Positions 1 to 11,900 of a DNA stretch of 64,000 nucleotides are shown here, in pieces. Origin of the DNA: Bromus sterilis (Eukaryota; Streptophyta; Magnoliopsida; Poales; Poaceae); assembly GCA_950022295.1 (NCBI GenBank), contig OX465595.1, forward strand, positions 425,872,270 through 425,936,269. The letters run 5' to 3'. A model generated the notes under the pieces. The model did no database searches and was not told where the DNA came from. It saw nothing but the letters and a program-made list of their open reading frames with translations. Position 1 is the first letter of the stretch. Every line of letters starts with the position of its first letter. The position numbers and the translations under genes are program-made.

Positions 1-1560
1 AGAAGCGTGAGATCACCGAGCTATGTATGGGTGGTTGCCCTACCACCCCCCCTACAGCCACTTGGGCGCGCTTGGCCCAACCACGACGGGAGGGGCGGGC
101 GGTCAAAAGCCAACGGCACCACTACCACCACCACCGTGCCTGCGACAAATTTTTACCACCACCAACACCCCGACTCTCTTTTTCTTTACCGTCCCCGACG
201 TCCCGCGCCCGTTTTCACCGCTGCCCGCTTTGCCCCCCCTGACGCAATACCGATCGTATTCGTACACGAGACGACGAGGAAAAGAAGGCGGGGAGGCGCG
301 CGTTACAGACAAAAAAGGGCGCGATCAGTAGTAATCATGGCCCCCAGGATCTCGCGTCCCCCCGGAGCCGGGGCATTCGCCAAGCACGATGTCCGCGCCT
401 CCTTCCTTCCATGCCCGAGGCCGCACGCCCCAAAGCCCTCCAATTTCTTCTTTTCCTTCAAGAAAAAAAATACTTGGTGAGCACATATATCATGTGATCT
501 CCATAAATATTCGTAATATACACGGTGTGTGTGGGTCTACGAGGAAAAAAGTCTGGGTCTCCAGGCAGGCAGGGTGGTGAGAAAATCCCCGTCAAACGCC
601 CTGGCGTCACGAGAATCCTGCTGGTCTTCATTTTTCCTTTTCCCGGTGTCGGAGCCTATATTTACCGCGGTGAAAGTGGAGGGTGAGAGGTGAAGTGGGA
701 GCGGGGCAAAGGATAGAAAAGCAGGCAAGCGTGGTCACGCCACTCCCATGGGCATCCATCGATGCTGCCCTGCGCCAGAGGCGGGTGGGGTGGGGTGGGC
801 GCGGCGCCCGAGACTGCACGAGCGGGGGAGGGAGCTCACCGATCGCGCTCAGTTCTCCGCATTTCCCCAGCCTTATTTTAATCCCATAATAATAATCTAT
901 TCGACGCGCCACCAGATGGAATACTTCTTACTACTACTGGATAGACGGGCCCCCACCCTGGAATTACATGGGCCCCCACCACCTTGTTTCCTTTCCGTCA
1001 GGTGAATGATCGATCCGGTCCGATGGCTCTGTTGCTCGCCTGTTCATCATCCAGAGCTCCTTCGTCGTTTCCTCGACCGAGAATCTCTCCTCCGACCAGA
1101 ATCATGGCGGATCACAGTAACAACAACAGCAACGACGCAACAGTCCAAAGCATATTCATCGGTTCATCATCCATGATCCATGCATGAGGCAGAGGATACG
1201 AGACAGGGAAACAAAACATGTGGCAAAACGTCAATATACTTGTATTATTATTATTATTATTATTATTATCACCACGACTACTCATCATGGTTCATCATCT
1301 CTTCAGGTTCAACAGCAATAACAAGTAATACGAGTACCATAATAAGAACTCTTCACTGGCCAGGTAAGTGATTAATTCCTACAAGCGGAGAAGAGAACAG
1401 AGCCAGCAACAAGGCCTGATCTCTTCTTCTTCTTCTTCTCTTACAGTTTACTAGTGATACTACTACTGCTACTCGGCGGGAGGGGGTGAAGGAAGCATCA
1501 AAAGCTTCGCGGCCTCCTCTCATGCCGAGAACAAAAATTACATGGTGGGTGGGTCAAAAC
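1..1560. other. GC-rich flank downstream of the DUF506 gene, no gene seen
   Basis: Short overlapping ORFs on both strands have low-complexity, Pro/Arg-rich translations typical of GC-rich grass DNA, and I recognise no protein family. The only distinct structures are simple repeats: a TTA-type microsatellite at about 1243-1269 and a CTT run at about 1423-1441. The part nearest 1560-1848 is probably the 3' untranslated region of the minus-strand gene. Confidence 0.6.
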
Positions 1561-1848
1561 TCGAATTAAAGGGGAGGTGGTGGTACTACTACTGTAATAC
1601 TAGGAGGTAGGGGAGTGTTTTTTTCTCTTTTTTCCGATCCAAAAAAACCCCGGAAAAACACCAAAACACTGAAAACTGGATCCGCCAACGGATCGAGGCG
1701 CGCCGAGGAGGAGAAAAGAAACGGAAAAATTTCAGCGGGGTGGAAAATTTCAGGGGGGTGGAAAATTGGAGCGGCGGCGGGGGGCTCCGGCGATCTAGGG
1801 TGGTGGCGGCGGTAGTAGTAGTAGTGGTTATTGTCCACCTCGCCTCGC

Positions 1849-3169
1849 TCAGAGGACGGCGGCGAGCCCCGTGACGACCTTCGCCCTGGGCTTGCTCGCC
1901 GCGTCCTCCGTCGGGCGCCACGGCGACACCACCACCGTGATCTTCTCGCCGGACGCGGCGGAGGAGACCCCGCTCTTGTTCATGCCGAAGAGCAGCTCGA
2001 ACTCCCCGGAGAAGCTCGCCGCCGACACCGCCGTCGCCGTCGCCGACGCGGCGGGGCACGGCGCGGCCCCGGCCTTGTCGTCGCCGGCGCGGACGTAAGG
2101 GGACAGCCACTTGGCACGCATGTACTCCGGCTTCCTCCACGGCGGGAAGTGCAGCCCCTTCTTCTTCATGCTCTGCCTCGCCGCGTCCGCCACCACGGCC
2201 ACGATCTTCCCGAGCCGGTCCGGCGTGCCCACGAACAGCGGCGGCAGCGCCTGCAGCGCCGCGCGGTACGCCTTGGTCGACCTGGCTACCTCGAACTCCG
2301 ACCGCAAGTGCACCTCCACGATCAGCCGCGCTCCGTCGCCGACCACGGCGTCGATGTACTCGTGCTCGCCTGCGTAGGTAGATTAGACAGGTGAGCCCAT
2401 GACTTACATGCCATGGAAGGGGAATATGCGGAGCTTAGGTGAATCGAGGAGGAGGGGGTGGGTACCAGCGGGGTAGGACGCGGTCTTCTCCCAGCGCGAC
2501 TTGCAGACGGCGGCGTCATAACCGAGGGCCCTGAGGCCGTCGGCGACGGCGCGGCGGCACTCGGCCTTGCCCTTGCAGGTCCGGCCGCACCGCTCGGCGA
2601 TCCTGGACGCGTCGGCGAGAAGGTTCCGCTCCGCGACGCTCGCGCTCTGCACCAAACCCTGCACACGCAAAGGACCCAACCGCCCCGTCAGTTCGTTGCG
2701 AGTTTTCCCAATTTGGGAGGGGTGGCGTGCCATGCGGAAATTCTAGGAGTACCTTGAGGGCCTCCAGGGTGTCGCCGGCCGCGGCAGGGGGGGTCGCGGA
2801 GGGCTGGCCGGAGGGGAGGAAGAAGCCCTCCTCGTCGTCGCTCTCCTCGTAGTTGCTGCCGTTGAAGCAGTTGCAGCGGCCGCGCGGCGGGCGCTCGACG
2901 GCCGCGGACTCCTCCATGAAGCTGAGCACCATGCGGTCGAGCCCCACCGACCCCACCTCCGCCTCGCCGCCGGCCTCCTTCTCCTTCTCCCTCTCCTTCC
3001 CGTCGCCGGCGACCGCGAGCCGCTCTGAGGCGGAGACCCTGACCAGCAGCCTCCGGAGGCGCGACACCCTGGGCGCCGCGGGCGGCGCTGGGGCAGGCGC
3101 GAGCGGCGGCGGCTTCCCGTCCATGGCGCCGTGGTGGTGGTGGTGTCCGGGCTTGAGCTGGAACGGCAT
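1849..3169 (-). CDS. DUF506 (PDDEXK-like) family protein, three exons, 376 aa
   Basis: Plant-specific DUF506 protein, a family with a predicted PDDEXK-nuclease-like fold and no established reaction. From family knowledge, one Arabidopsis member (RXR1) binds calmodulin and represses root-hair growth; that role is not shown here. Exons on the minus strand are 3169-2753, 2658-2466 and 2369-1849, joined by GT-AG introns in phases 0 and 1, giving 1,131 nt with stop. Visible landmarks are a His run near residue 9, FMEES near 84-88, CNCFNGSN near 99-106 followed by an acidic stretch, the block GLVQSASVAERN opening exon 2 (140-151), GLRALGYDAAVCKSRW (180-195), EYIDAVV (207-213), a RSEFEVARSTK block (226-236) and HFPPWRKPEYMRAKWLS (276-292). 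These are the family core in the expected order. The first ATG of the open exon is taken as the start. No lesion is seen. It is the only convincing host gene in the window. Confidence 0.93.
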
Positions 3170-4159
3170 CGATCGCGTGAATCCTAACCACCGCTACAAC
3201 CACACCATCCCCAATCCCCGAACTCCAACCAACCACAGTTACGCACCACCACCACTCCCGATTGCAACCACCACTCCAACCACACACACAAATCCAAAAA
3301 AAAACCCGCTCCACTCTCTACCGCCCGTCCCGTTCGCCGGCGACGGCGGCCATTCCCGGCGGCGGGCGGCGGGTTATTATTATCTCACGCACGGTGGTCA
3401 CCGGTGGCCTCCCTCCCCGTCTCCGTCTCCTTTTCACGGTTTGCAAGCGAGCGAAGGGGGTTCAAACGGGAGGCGAGCCTCGGTGTCTTAAAGGGCCTCC
3501 CTCCTCAGGTGGGGCGGGCCGCGGGCCCTGTGGCCCAGTGGGGGTACGTGGCGGAGTGGGGCGAGCCGCGGGTCGCCGGACCGTGACACGCGCCCCGCAC
3601 GGCGTTTGCCGTCTGCTACAGGGAAACGGTACGTGCCGGTTTTGCCCCTAGATAATGGTCCTCCGTTTCCGGGACCGTAGAGGTGGGGGCAAGGGGCAGG
3701 ATGGGGATTTCAAGCGAGGAGGTGGTGGGGGCCGTGTGTGGCGTGAGGTGTGGAGTGGGACTGGATAGCGAGGGACTGCTAGTGCTACCGACCGTGTCAA
3801 AGATTTTTTTTCTTTTCCCTCAAAAAGAAAGTTTTTTTTCGTAATGTTTTTCTATTTATTTATTTATTTATTATGGTTTGGATTGGATAGGGCTTTTTTA
3901 TGGCGTGGTGGGTCCGGCGTCGTACGTAAGCTCGAGAGACTTTTCGTGCGAGATGTTTCGATTTTCCTGCTACGGTTTCTGAAATATTATATTTTGCTGT
4001 CACCGGTGGTTGGATTTTATCCATATACTGTAGGTTGTACTCTGAGAAAGAAAAATCATGTCGTACTCCGGTTTGAAGAAAGATCAGCATCCCATTTCGC
4101 GACGACCTAATAATTTTGCTCGCAAAGAGCACCGTGGCAAAAAAAATAACTTAAATAAC
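3170..4159. promoter_or_regulatory. 5' leader and upstream region of the DUF506 gene
   Basis: About 330 bp upstream of the start codon are very GC-rich, with CT-rich tracts on the plus strand (for example 3411-3432) and C/A-rich stretches near 3200-3300. This is compatible with a 5' UTR and TATA-less grass promoter. I cannot point to a definite TATA box or transcription start. Beyond about 3780 the sequence turns AT-rich with T-runs, and I see nothing coding. Confidence 0.4.
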
Positions 4160-4230
4160 TACTCCCTCCATCCCATGGTATAGTAAGTTTAGCTCAAAAA
4201 ACGTTACTATATTGTGGAACGGAGGGAGTA
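4160..4230. mobile_element. Stowaway-type MITE, about 70 bp
   Basis: The ends CTCCCTCC and GGAGGGAG form terminal inverted repeats flanked by TA on both sides (TA at 4160-4161 and 4229-4230), the Tc1/mariner target-site signature. There is no coding capacity. Confidence 0.85.
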
Positions 4231-4932
4231 CGTAACAATTATAAATTCGATGTCATATTTTACGAAATAAGCCCTTCGTACTTTCCTCGCCAAATGCAAC
4301 AACACCCCATACCTCGGTCTATATACGCATACAACATTTTGCTCCCAACGGTGACCTAGGTCACTACCGGCAATTGATCAATTCGTTTTCTTGGCGAGGT
4401 CTAGGATCGCATCTCACTTCGTATGTCGCTACAATAACGGAAGGGAGTGGAGAGCCATGAGAATTGATTGATCCGATGGCGGTAAAATTAAGAATAGTGT
4501 TACTAGATTTTGCCTTCGATTTCTCATGGCAAAAAGATGGTGTTGCCATCAATGTGATATAATGTTTCATCTCACATTTTGTTTTGGTGATTCTCTTTTG
4601 TACTGTCTCGAAGGATGGTGGGTCTCTGGTCTCACACTTTTTTTAATGTTATTGTTATGCGTTATGCTTCTTGGTCCTTTTGCTCCAACTTTGAGAGGAA
4701 GGTTGGCCAGCCTCGGCCTCGTTGGAAAAGTGTGTGAAATTTGTATTGCTCGACTCCATATATCCATAATTGGGGCTTTTACGTACCCATTTTGATGTTT
4801 TCTTTTTGGGGTTGGGATTTGCTATGATGATCACGGTTATCGGCGTCTTTTGATCTAGCTAAACGACATTTCTAACCGTTACTTTAGAAGCTCTTGGGTT
4901 TTAAAAAGTTACTCCTTTAAGAGAGAGGCTTA

Positions 4933-5127
4933 GACCATATACAATGCAAGGTGCTTAGAAGAGGTGCTTAGAGAAAAAACCAGATTATTCTCTAAGCACT
5001 GGTGCTTAGATGTAAAGGATAGACTCTTAATTATGCACCTCTTCTATAGAAATAAGCACTAGTGCTACAAAAAAGATCGGTTTATTTTTCTAAGCACTCC
5101 CCTAAGCACCTTGCATTGTACAAGGCC
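4933..5127. mobile_element. Tourist-like (PIF/Harbinger) MITE, 195 bp
   Basis: Terminal inverted repeats share TACAATGCAAGGTGCTTAG: it reads directly at the left and as its reverse complement at the right. The direct repeats TTA at 4930-4932 and 5128-5130 are the PIF/Harbinger target-site duplication. Internal AAGCAC motifs recur in a relative at 49711-49888. Confidence 0.8.
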
Positions 5128-5130
5128 TTA

Positions 5131-6540
5131 GAGGGGGCAATGAGTTTTGTCCACATCGTGCCACCGATTGATGCGGAAGGAAGAAGACTCTGACGTCTCA
5201 AAATATTTGGTGTTTTGTTTCGATTTATACAAGGTTCTTTTTTGGAGTTTATGCTATTCAATATATGGCCTTTGATTTTTTTTTTCAAAAAGAAATGCAC
5301 AACATATTTTGATATATTAAAAATATATAGACACTGTGTTGCATCTTCATATGTTTGCATTAATGATTAACCAATGCATGCATCCATTTGTACAACCATA
5401 CATGCACGTATGCGTGCGTTTAGTAAAACGAGGTGCATGGAACGAGCATAAAATAGACTAATTTGTAGAGTAATTACAAGATTAATAAGGGGCATTATTG
5501 TTGGATTGATTAGCATGTTAAAATCTTCATTGGCAGCTGTTAAGTTTGAATATTACTACTAGTACTGTAAAGCAATTAAACCCTTTTTACGTCAATAACT
5601 GGGGAACATTCTTTGGTAACTTTTTTTTTTCAGAAAATGATCAAATCATCAAGTGTTGTGAACTTGCTCCCATGTCATTTATATAAAACCTGTTGTGTTT
5701 TTAAAGGAAAAGGTGCCAAGATGAAAATAAATTTGTCCTGAGAAAGTACTAAAAAATATCATCTTTTTTTCACCCATCGAGGAAGCAAAGCCTTGCAAGT
5801 GTACTTGCCGCAAAATAAATATAGGAAAAAGGGAATGTACCAGCACGACTAGCACACACGAGCATCACGTAGTACCGTGGCAAGCACCAAGAGACACCGC
5901 GCGGCCGGCCAAGCCAAGCAGCAGCAGCGACGGCCACAGACGGCGCGGGCGCACGGCGTCCGGGCAACCCCCGCGTCCCGTGCACCGACGACGATGCCCC
6001 CGAGAGCAAAGCGCGCAGCGACGTCGACGTCGCCCGGGATACTCTGCGCGTGGCGCGTGGTCACGAGAAAGATCCTGGAGTAATTAGCCTAGATAGCACT
6101 CCTCCTCCTCCTCCTACAGGGAGGCACTGTAGAAGTACTGGTAATTAAGGGGTATACTGTAGTTGGGTCATCAACAGCCACGCTACGAGTGGGTTTGGCC
6201 GTGTCTAGCCCTAGCTAGCTAGGTCGATCTGGGCGAGTTTAATGTCTGTGCCTGCCGGTCACCGGATATCAACAAGGAAAGAAATTGGCGTCGGTGCCTG
6301 TCCCCTGAGCCTGATGTCACCACCGGGGGCGGATGCGGAGGGGAGACACACGATCGTCGTCACGTGAGCGAGCGCTCCGTGATCTTTTCTGTTGCGATGG
6401 CGCGTCCCGCACGCCAGCCAACGGGTTCACGCACACTGCACCGCACCGCACACGACGCCTGTGGGGGTGGATTGCGCGGGGACGTTGTGGGCATATTCGG
6501 AAGATTCCATCAAGTTCACGCTCTAGAAGCACATCCTCTT
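5131..6540. other. Intergenic sequence, nothing recognised
   Basis: AT-rich to about 5830, then a GC-rich patch at 5870-6060 with overlapping short ORFs on both strands, which I take as composition noise. I see no transposon ends, RNA gene or conserved protein. Confidence 0.5.
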
Positions 6541-6903
6541 TGGTAACATGGACGGTGTTGTGAAGAAAGAACATAACATGAACGATGTTACGAAGCTTTT
6601 TTATAATATGTTTGACGTTAGAAGACCCTCAATGTAACACACAGGTGGTTACGAAAGCTCTTTATACTTTTTGCAACAATGGTGATGTTATGAAGACGCT
6701 TTCCGTTTGTGAGGACACTTTGCAATAAAAACAGTGTTGCGAAGACTCTTTGCGGCATTGACAAGTTTGTGAAGCTCTTTTTACACGTTGACGATGTTGC
6801 AAAGCCATTCCCTGCGTTGCGCGAGTTGTAAATTTTGGTGATCGCTCATTTGCAACATGCAGGATGTTGCAAATCCATTTTATAACATTGTCCTTGTTGC
6901 GAG
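6541..6903. repeat. Left flank of Copia A: degenerate GTTGCAA-rich sequence
   Basis: Motifs such as GATGTTGCAAA, GTGTTGCGAAGACTC and AACATGGACGGTGTTGTGAAG recur about every 40-60 bp in a degenerate array. The sequence resumes at 27196 after the A insertion, again with TTGCAA/TGCAAC words, and then runs to a Harbinger-type transposase remnant. I infer, weakly, that this is the interior of an older PIF/Harbinger-type element that served as the target of Copia A. Confidence 0.35.
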
Positions 6904-8951
6904 TGTTGGAAATATGCCCTAAAGACAATAATAAAATGTTATTATATATATTTCCACGTTCGTAATTAATGTTTATATTTCTGTGTTATAATTGCAATGA
7001 CCCTGACTATGAGATTCAGAAGAAAACTCACTTGCATGTGTGGAAATTTAAACACCAAGAGTTCCTGGTTTAGCCTCTAAGACCAACTCATGTGCTAAGT
7101 GATGATTACGTTTTCTTAATCATGGACATTGTTCTTGTAACAAGGATGTCAGTAGCAATGGAAACATATTGTTAGCAGAACAATGATGTTGAACCGACCC
7201 TAGTATTGAATGATATACTTAGAGATCACATCGTAACTACGTTATAAGTCATATCATGAAATGTTATCATATATGTAATTCCTTAGACCATGAGAGTATC
7301 GAGTTGCTTCACACAGGAAGACATGATTTGGTTCTTAGATGAATCCTCTCGTAAATGGGAAGTAGTAAAATAAGTTTTGGGTATGTCAGATGATGTGCCT
7401 AGTGACTGTGATAGTTCAAGAATGGGATTTGCTCCTTCACGATGAAGAGATATTGACTTTGGACCCACTCGGTATGACGGTATCCATTCTAGCCTGGCCA
7501 GACGCATTGTGATTTAATCACGGGGATACCGTAATACAATAACGAGAAATAGACACAAACGAGAAAAGAAGATAACGAGTGGCTTGTGTTCAAGAAGTTG
7601 TTACACATGGGTGCCAAACATCTCTCCTCTAACTTTGTCATATATCACGAAGCAAAGGGAATGGTACATGATTAAACATAAAGGTTCACTCGAAGTTTAT
7701 CAGTGTATGTGCGGGAGTCAACATGGGTGTCCATGGCTCCGCTGTTGATTATTGGCTATTGACAAAAGGCTGTTGACCTATGTCCGGAAGATGTTCTGAG
7801 TCATGTCCGCATTATACCGAACCTATTGGGTCACACACTTAACGAGTAGTAATCTGTTAGAGAACTAGGAGATGAAAAGAGAAAGGGTACCGGAATTGTT
7901 TCGGCTGGAACCGGAAGTGTTCTGGGTAGCACTAGAAGTGTTCTAGGTTGTGCCGAATGGTTTCAGAATATTCGTGAACGGTCTCGGATGATTTCGGAAC
8001 ATTCAAGAAGAGTCCTGAAGTAGTAACAAGACATCCGTAATGGTCTCGGAAGGTTTTGCAACATTCGGTAATAGTTGTGGAAAGGTTACGAAACATCGGG
8101 AAATTATTCCGGGACTTCTAGAAATGTTTCGGGAGGTTCTCGGGAGCTTATGGAAGTATCTGGAGGCTTATGGACAAGACGCGGAAACCGAAGCTAGGCC
8201 AAGTAGGAAGGTCCACAAGGCCGTAGGTCGGTGGGAAATAGACTTTCCTTGGGGGACAGGGCAAAACGCCAGGGTCCCTGGCGTTTCCCCCCTAGACGCC
8301 GTAGTCCGCGGAGTTTCGTACTGGAATCCGTGTTGGACTCCTCCTGGTGGCCAAAACCGACTTTGGGGAGAACCCTCGCCCAAGTTGCAACCCCAGGCTT
8401 CCACCTATATATTCGGGGGCAGGGGTAGCCCCAAAGACACACCAGAAAAGCCCCAAGGCTGCCCCAGCTAAATCCCACGCGCCTCTAATTCTCTTCGGGC
8501 TAGATCGTTCTAGTCCGGACGCCGCTAGGCTCTTCTCCCTCTAGTTTCTCTCGGTGGCGTTCTTCTCTGGACGGCGGAGCGCTGCTGGATTGCTACATCG
8601 GGATGTGTGGATACCGGTAGAGGGATCATACCTTTGATCCTTCTTCGAGGTCCTTCTTCTTCCTCGGAGATCATGTTCGAGGGACTTGTTCGTGGGACTT
8701 GATCGGGACGGTTCGCGGGACAGATCGCGCAACGGATCGTGGAACGGTACGCGGGATCGATATCCTCGCGGTTGGGAGGTCATTGAAATTCCTAGCTGCG
8801 GGGATCTGCACCGACAGTCTTCACCAACTCTGCTTCCGCTACATCGGTTGGTGAGTCATGACCTAAAACCTTGGATGCATTCTTCATGGATGATCTTGGG
8901 TTCTTGATTCGTAGGCACGGAAATTTTTGTTTTCTACTACGTTTCCCAACA
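6904..8951 (+). repeat. 5' LTR of Copia A, 2,048 bp
   Basis: TG...CA ends. The downstream part has a TATA-like sequence (CCTATATATTCGGG near 8403-8416), and about 120 bp upstream of it is a perfect palindrome at 8264-8286. Short ORFs inside are repeated in the 3' LTR and look non-functional. Confidence 0.88.
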
Positions 8952-8952
8952 G

Positions 8953-8964
8953 TGGTATCAGAGC
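8953..8964 (+). other. Primer binding site of Copia A
   Basis: TGGTATCAGAGC, complementary to the 3' end of plant initiator methionine tRNA, one base after the LTR end. Confidence 0.85.
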
Positions 8965-11900
8965 GATCCTTGATTAGATGCATGTTTAGGTCTAGATCAT
9001 ATGTGTGATATGAGGCATTGATTTTCTTGTTGCTTCCCTGTCATGTGATTTTTTCTATGCTTGATGGCAAGTTGAGGTTTTGCTACAAGGATTGAGTTTT
9101 CCATCGATCCCTCTATGCTGCTTTCAGTATGCTGGTTGCCTTGATCATGGTCTACATCAAACTCCTTGGATCTCATCTTAATCTCGCAATAGAAAATTTA
9201 ACATGGAGGGGCTTGTGGATTTTATGAACTCAAATCCACACGGGGGTCACGCGTTGAACGAAGTTTGGCTTGTGGCATTAGTTGCTGCACGCACCCCGAA
9301 CGTTAAACTAGCAACAATGAAGTATCGTGTTTGGTTTGTATAGGGAACAACGTTTGCATGTAACCTGCTAATCAACCACGATAAAAGTTGCAACAACTCG
9401 TGTAGATGGCGATCTAACTCATTTTTGCAGAATGTGCATGTGATGTGGTATAGCCTTCAAGATTTGCAATGTGTTTGTATGAGATGCTATATCTTATGTA
9501 ATATTTATTCGCGACCTGCGTGTCGTGGTACGGCATGATGACCGGAGTCATATGATTGTCACTTAATTATGGTCTGCGTGCTAGAACTGTTTATTAGCTC
9601 GAGACAAAGCAATAGATAGATGCAAGGTGATGATCTACGATGCGGAGGTGGACCCCGACGCACATGCCGGAAGCCGTGGTGATGGTCCCGGCGCCAAGGA
9701 CAAAGTTGGTGGACACGGTGACTTCAACCACGACGACGTGAAGACAATGAAGAATTCACGAAGCAAAGGGCTATACTATATCACATAATTTTATGAACTG
9801 CCTGTGATGTTTATCCCTTTGATGCACCCTTGTTTGATGCGCGTTAGTCGTATTTTATTAGGGCGATCTCTCGCAAAACAATATCAAGTTGATAGTGTTC
9901 TTCCAACTGTAGCACCGTCTATACTATGTTTCACACCGGAGCAGGTCATGTCACATGGGTGCACACGGTGTGACGCATAAAAGGCGGCAATTACACTTGG
10001 TTGTCTTGACGGTTTGGATAAAAGTTTGCTACCGGAACACGCCCATCGAAAGATGAACAAGAATCACATGTGTTGTGATTGGCAAGTTGGCCTACCGGTC
10101 CAGTCTAAGTCATCAGTGATGTCACATCAATGGCGGACGATTGGGTCGGATCTTGAATCACTCCAGCATCAATTACGAGAGATATTGATCTGAGTGGGAT
10201 CGCACTAAGTAATTAAATTGATTAATCACAAGTGCAACTTAATTATGAACAAAGTCTTAGTATTTGCATTATCGTTGTAGAATAATGGCTCGCGTTACCA
10301 CCTTCCCAATTGATTTTGATTAACTGTATTATCTGGTAAAAACTTTACGATTGGTACCGTATTGTGAGGACTATCCTCAATAGTGTCGAGAAGGAGCTTG
10401 TCCTATCGCAAATTTTTGATGCTCTCCCGCTGATGCTATGGATGATGTGACTTACGTCCATAATCCAAAATGCTAGAATTCCACCACAGCAAAGTGCATT
10501 GTCTTCACCACCATGAAACCCGAACTTCGAAACGTTTGGGATAGTTATGTTATATTCATGGAACTGAAAAATTGTTTTCAGTAGTAAGACAATTAATGTT
10601 GGATATAAGATATCTAGTACAATGTATGATTCCAAGCATTAGTGAAAATGTTCACTGTGCTCTAAACAAAACTGATAAGTGTGGGATCCGGAAGAACGCT
10701 GATCATATGATGATGAGAATTAAGGGAAAGGAAGTCCAAAGGATGTTAGTAAGACTTACACGCCGGAAATTCCATGGCCTGCGCCATCCTTAATCATGTG
10801 TGAGCTTTTGTGAGTAGGAGTGACATTGGAAATAGAACTATGATACGTATAAAGGCAAAACGAAAGAAGACTGGAATAACCAGCTCAGAAATGAAAGTCA
10901 TACGGAGTTATCGATAAATTCATTGCTGGTCAAGAGATGTAATTCTTGGGAATCATGATTAAGCAGTTAATTGTGGATTCTGTATATTGTGATTAAACTG
11001 TTGATCACCGGAATATCACATCGATTGCATATTGTTGCAACTCGATGCAAGAAATACTATGGCCTTTATGACTAGCTAATGATGAGTTTTGACACGCTCG
11101 GGAACACGGTAAAAGGTTTACTATACCGTGTGTTGACTCTATGATTATCTTCATAATTCATTTTAGAGTTGAGTAAATTGTTACTACACTTTAGCCTTGT
11201 TGCAAAACATCATTTTGAATCATGTTTGTTGCAAAAGAGTTGTTCAAAGCTATGAATATCGTAAAGGCCATACTTCCATTATGAATAGGTTGTATGTTAT
11301 AAATCTTGATAATAATACTAAACATCCATAACACTGACGCTAAACGTCGCAAGACTGACAGAAATACCACATAGATGTGGCACTGCCGTTTATCACAAGT
11401 GACATAACATGCATGAAGAATTTCCATAAGTGATGGACTTTCGAGTCATATGACTATGAATCACTTGACGCTTGCGATCTTTGTCTCGAAGTAATGTGAC
11501 TAAAACACCGTTGATAGGCCATACATGAACGGGCAACTAAACCATTGGTAATCGTACATGATGATGTGTGTAGTCCAATAAGTGTAGTTGTGTGCAGTGG
11601 ATTTCCTATCTTCACTCATGAGTTGAAGTAGATATGTGGATATCTGTTCAATAGAGACATACGTCTGAAATCTTTGAAATGTTCAAGGAATTTTAGAGTG
11701 AAATAGAAATTCATTGTAATGAGAAAGTAAAGCTTCTGCAAATTAGATTGTAGAAAGTAATATTTGAGTTACAAGTTTAGCGAACGTCTGATGAGTTGTG
11801 AAGAAGTGTCATAACTTGCGTCTCCCGGAACACCACTATGAGTAAAGTGTTCGAGAGATGTAATCAAGCCATGTATGACACGGTAAGATCAAATATGATG

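Noticed and set aside
7..480. 157-codon open frame at the window start
   Set aside because: Low-complexity Arg/Pro-rich translation with competing frames on both strands; no conserved motif.
1589..2140. 183-codon open frame overlapping the DUF506 last exon
   Set aside because: It is the same strand in another frame of a high-GC exon; the conserved DUF506 core is in the annotated frame.
1831..2394. 187-codon open frame opposite the DUF506 exon
   Set aside because: Antisense shadow of the GC-rich exon with Arg/Ala-rich translation.
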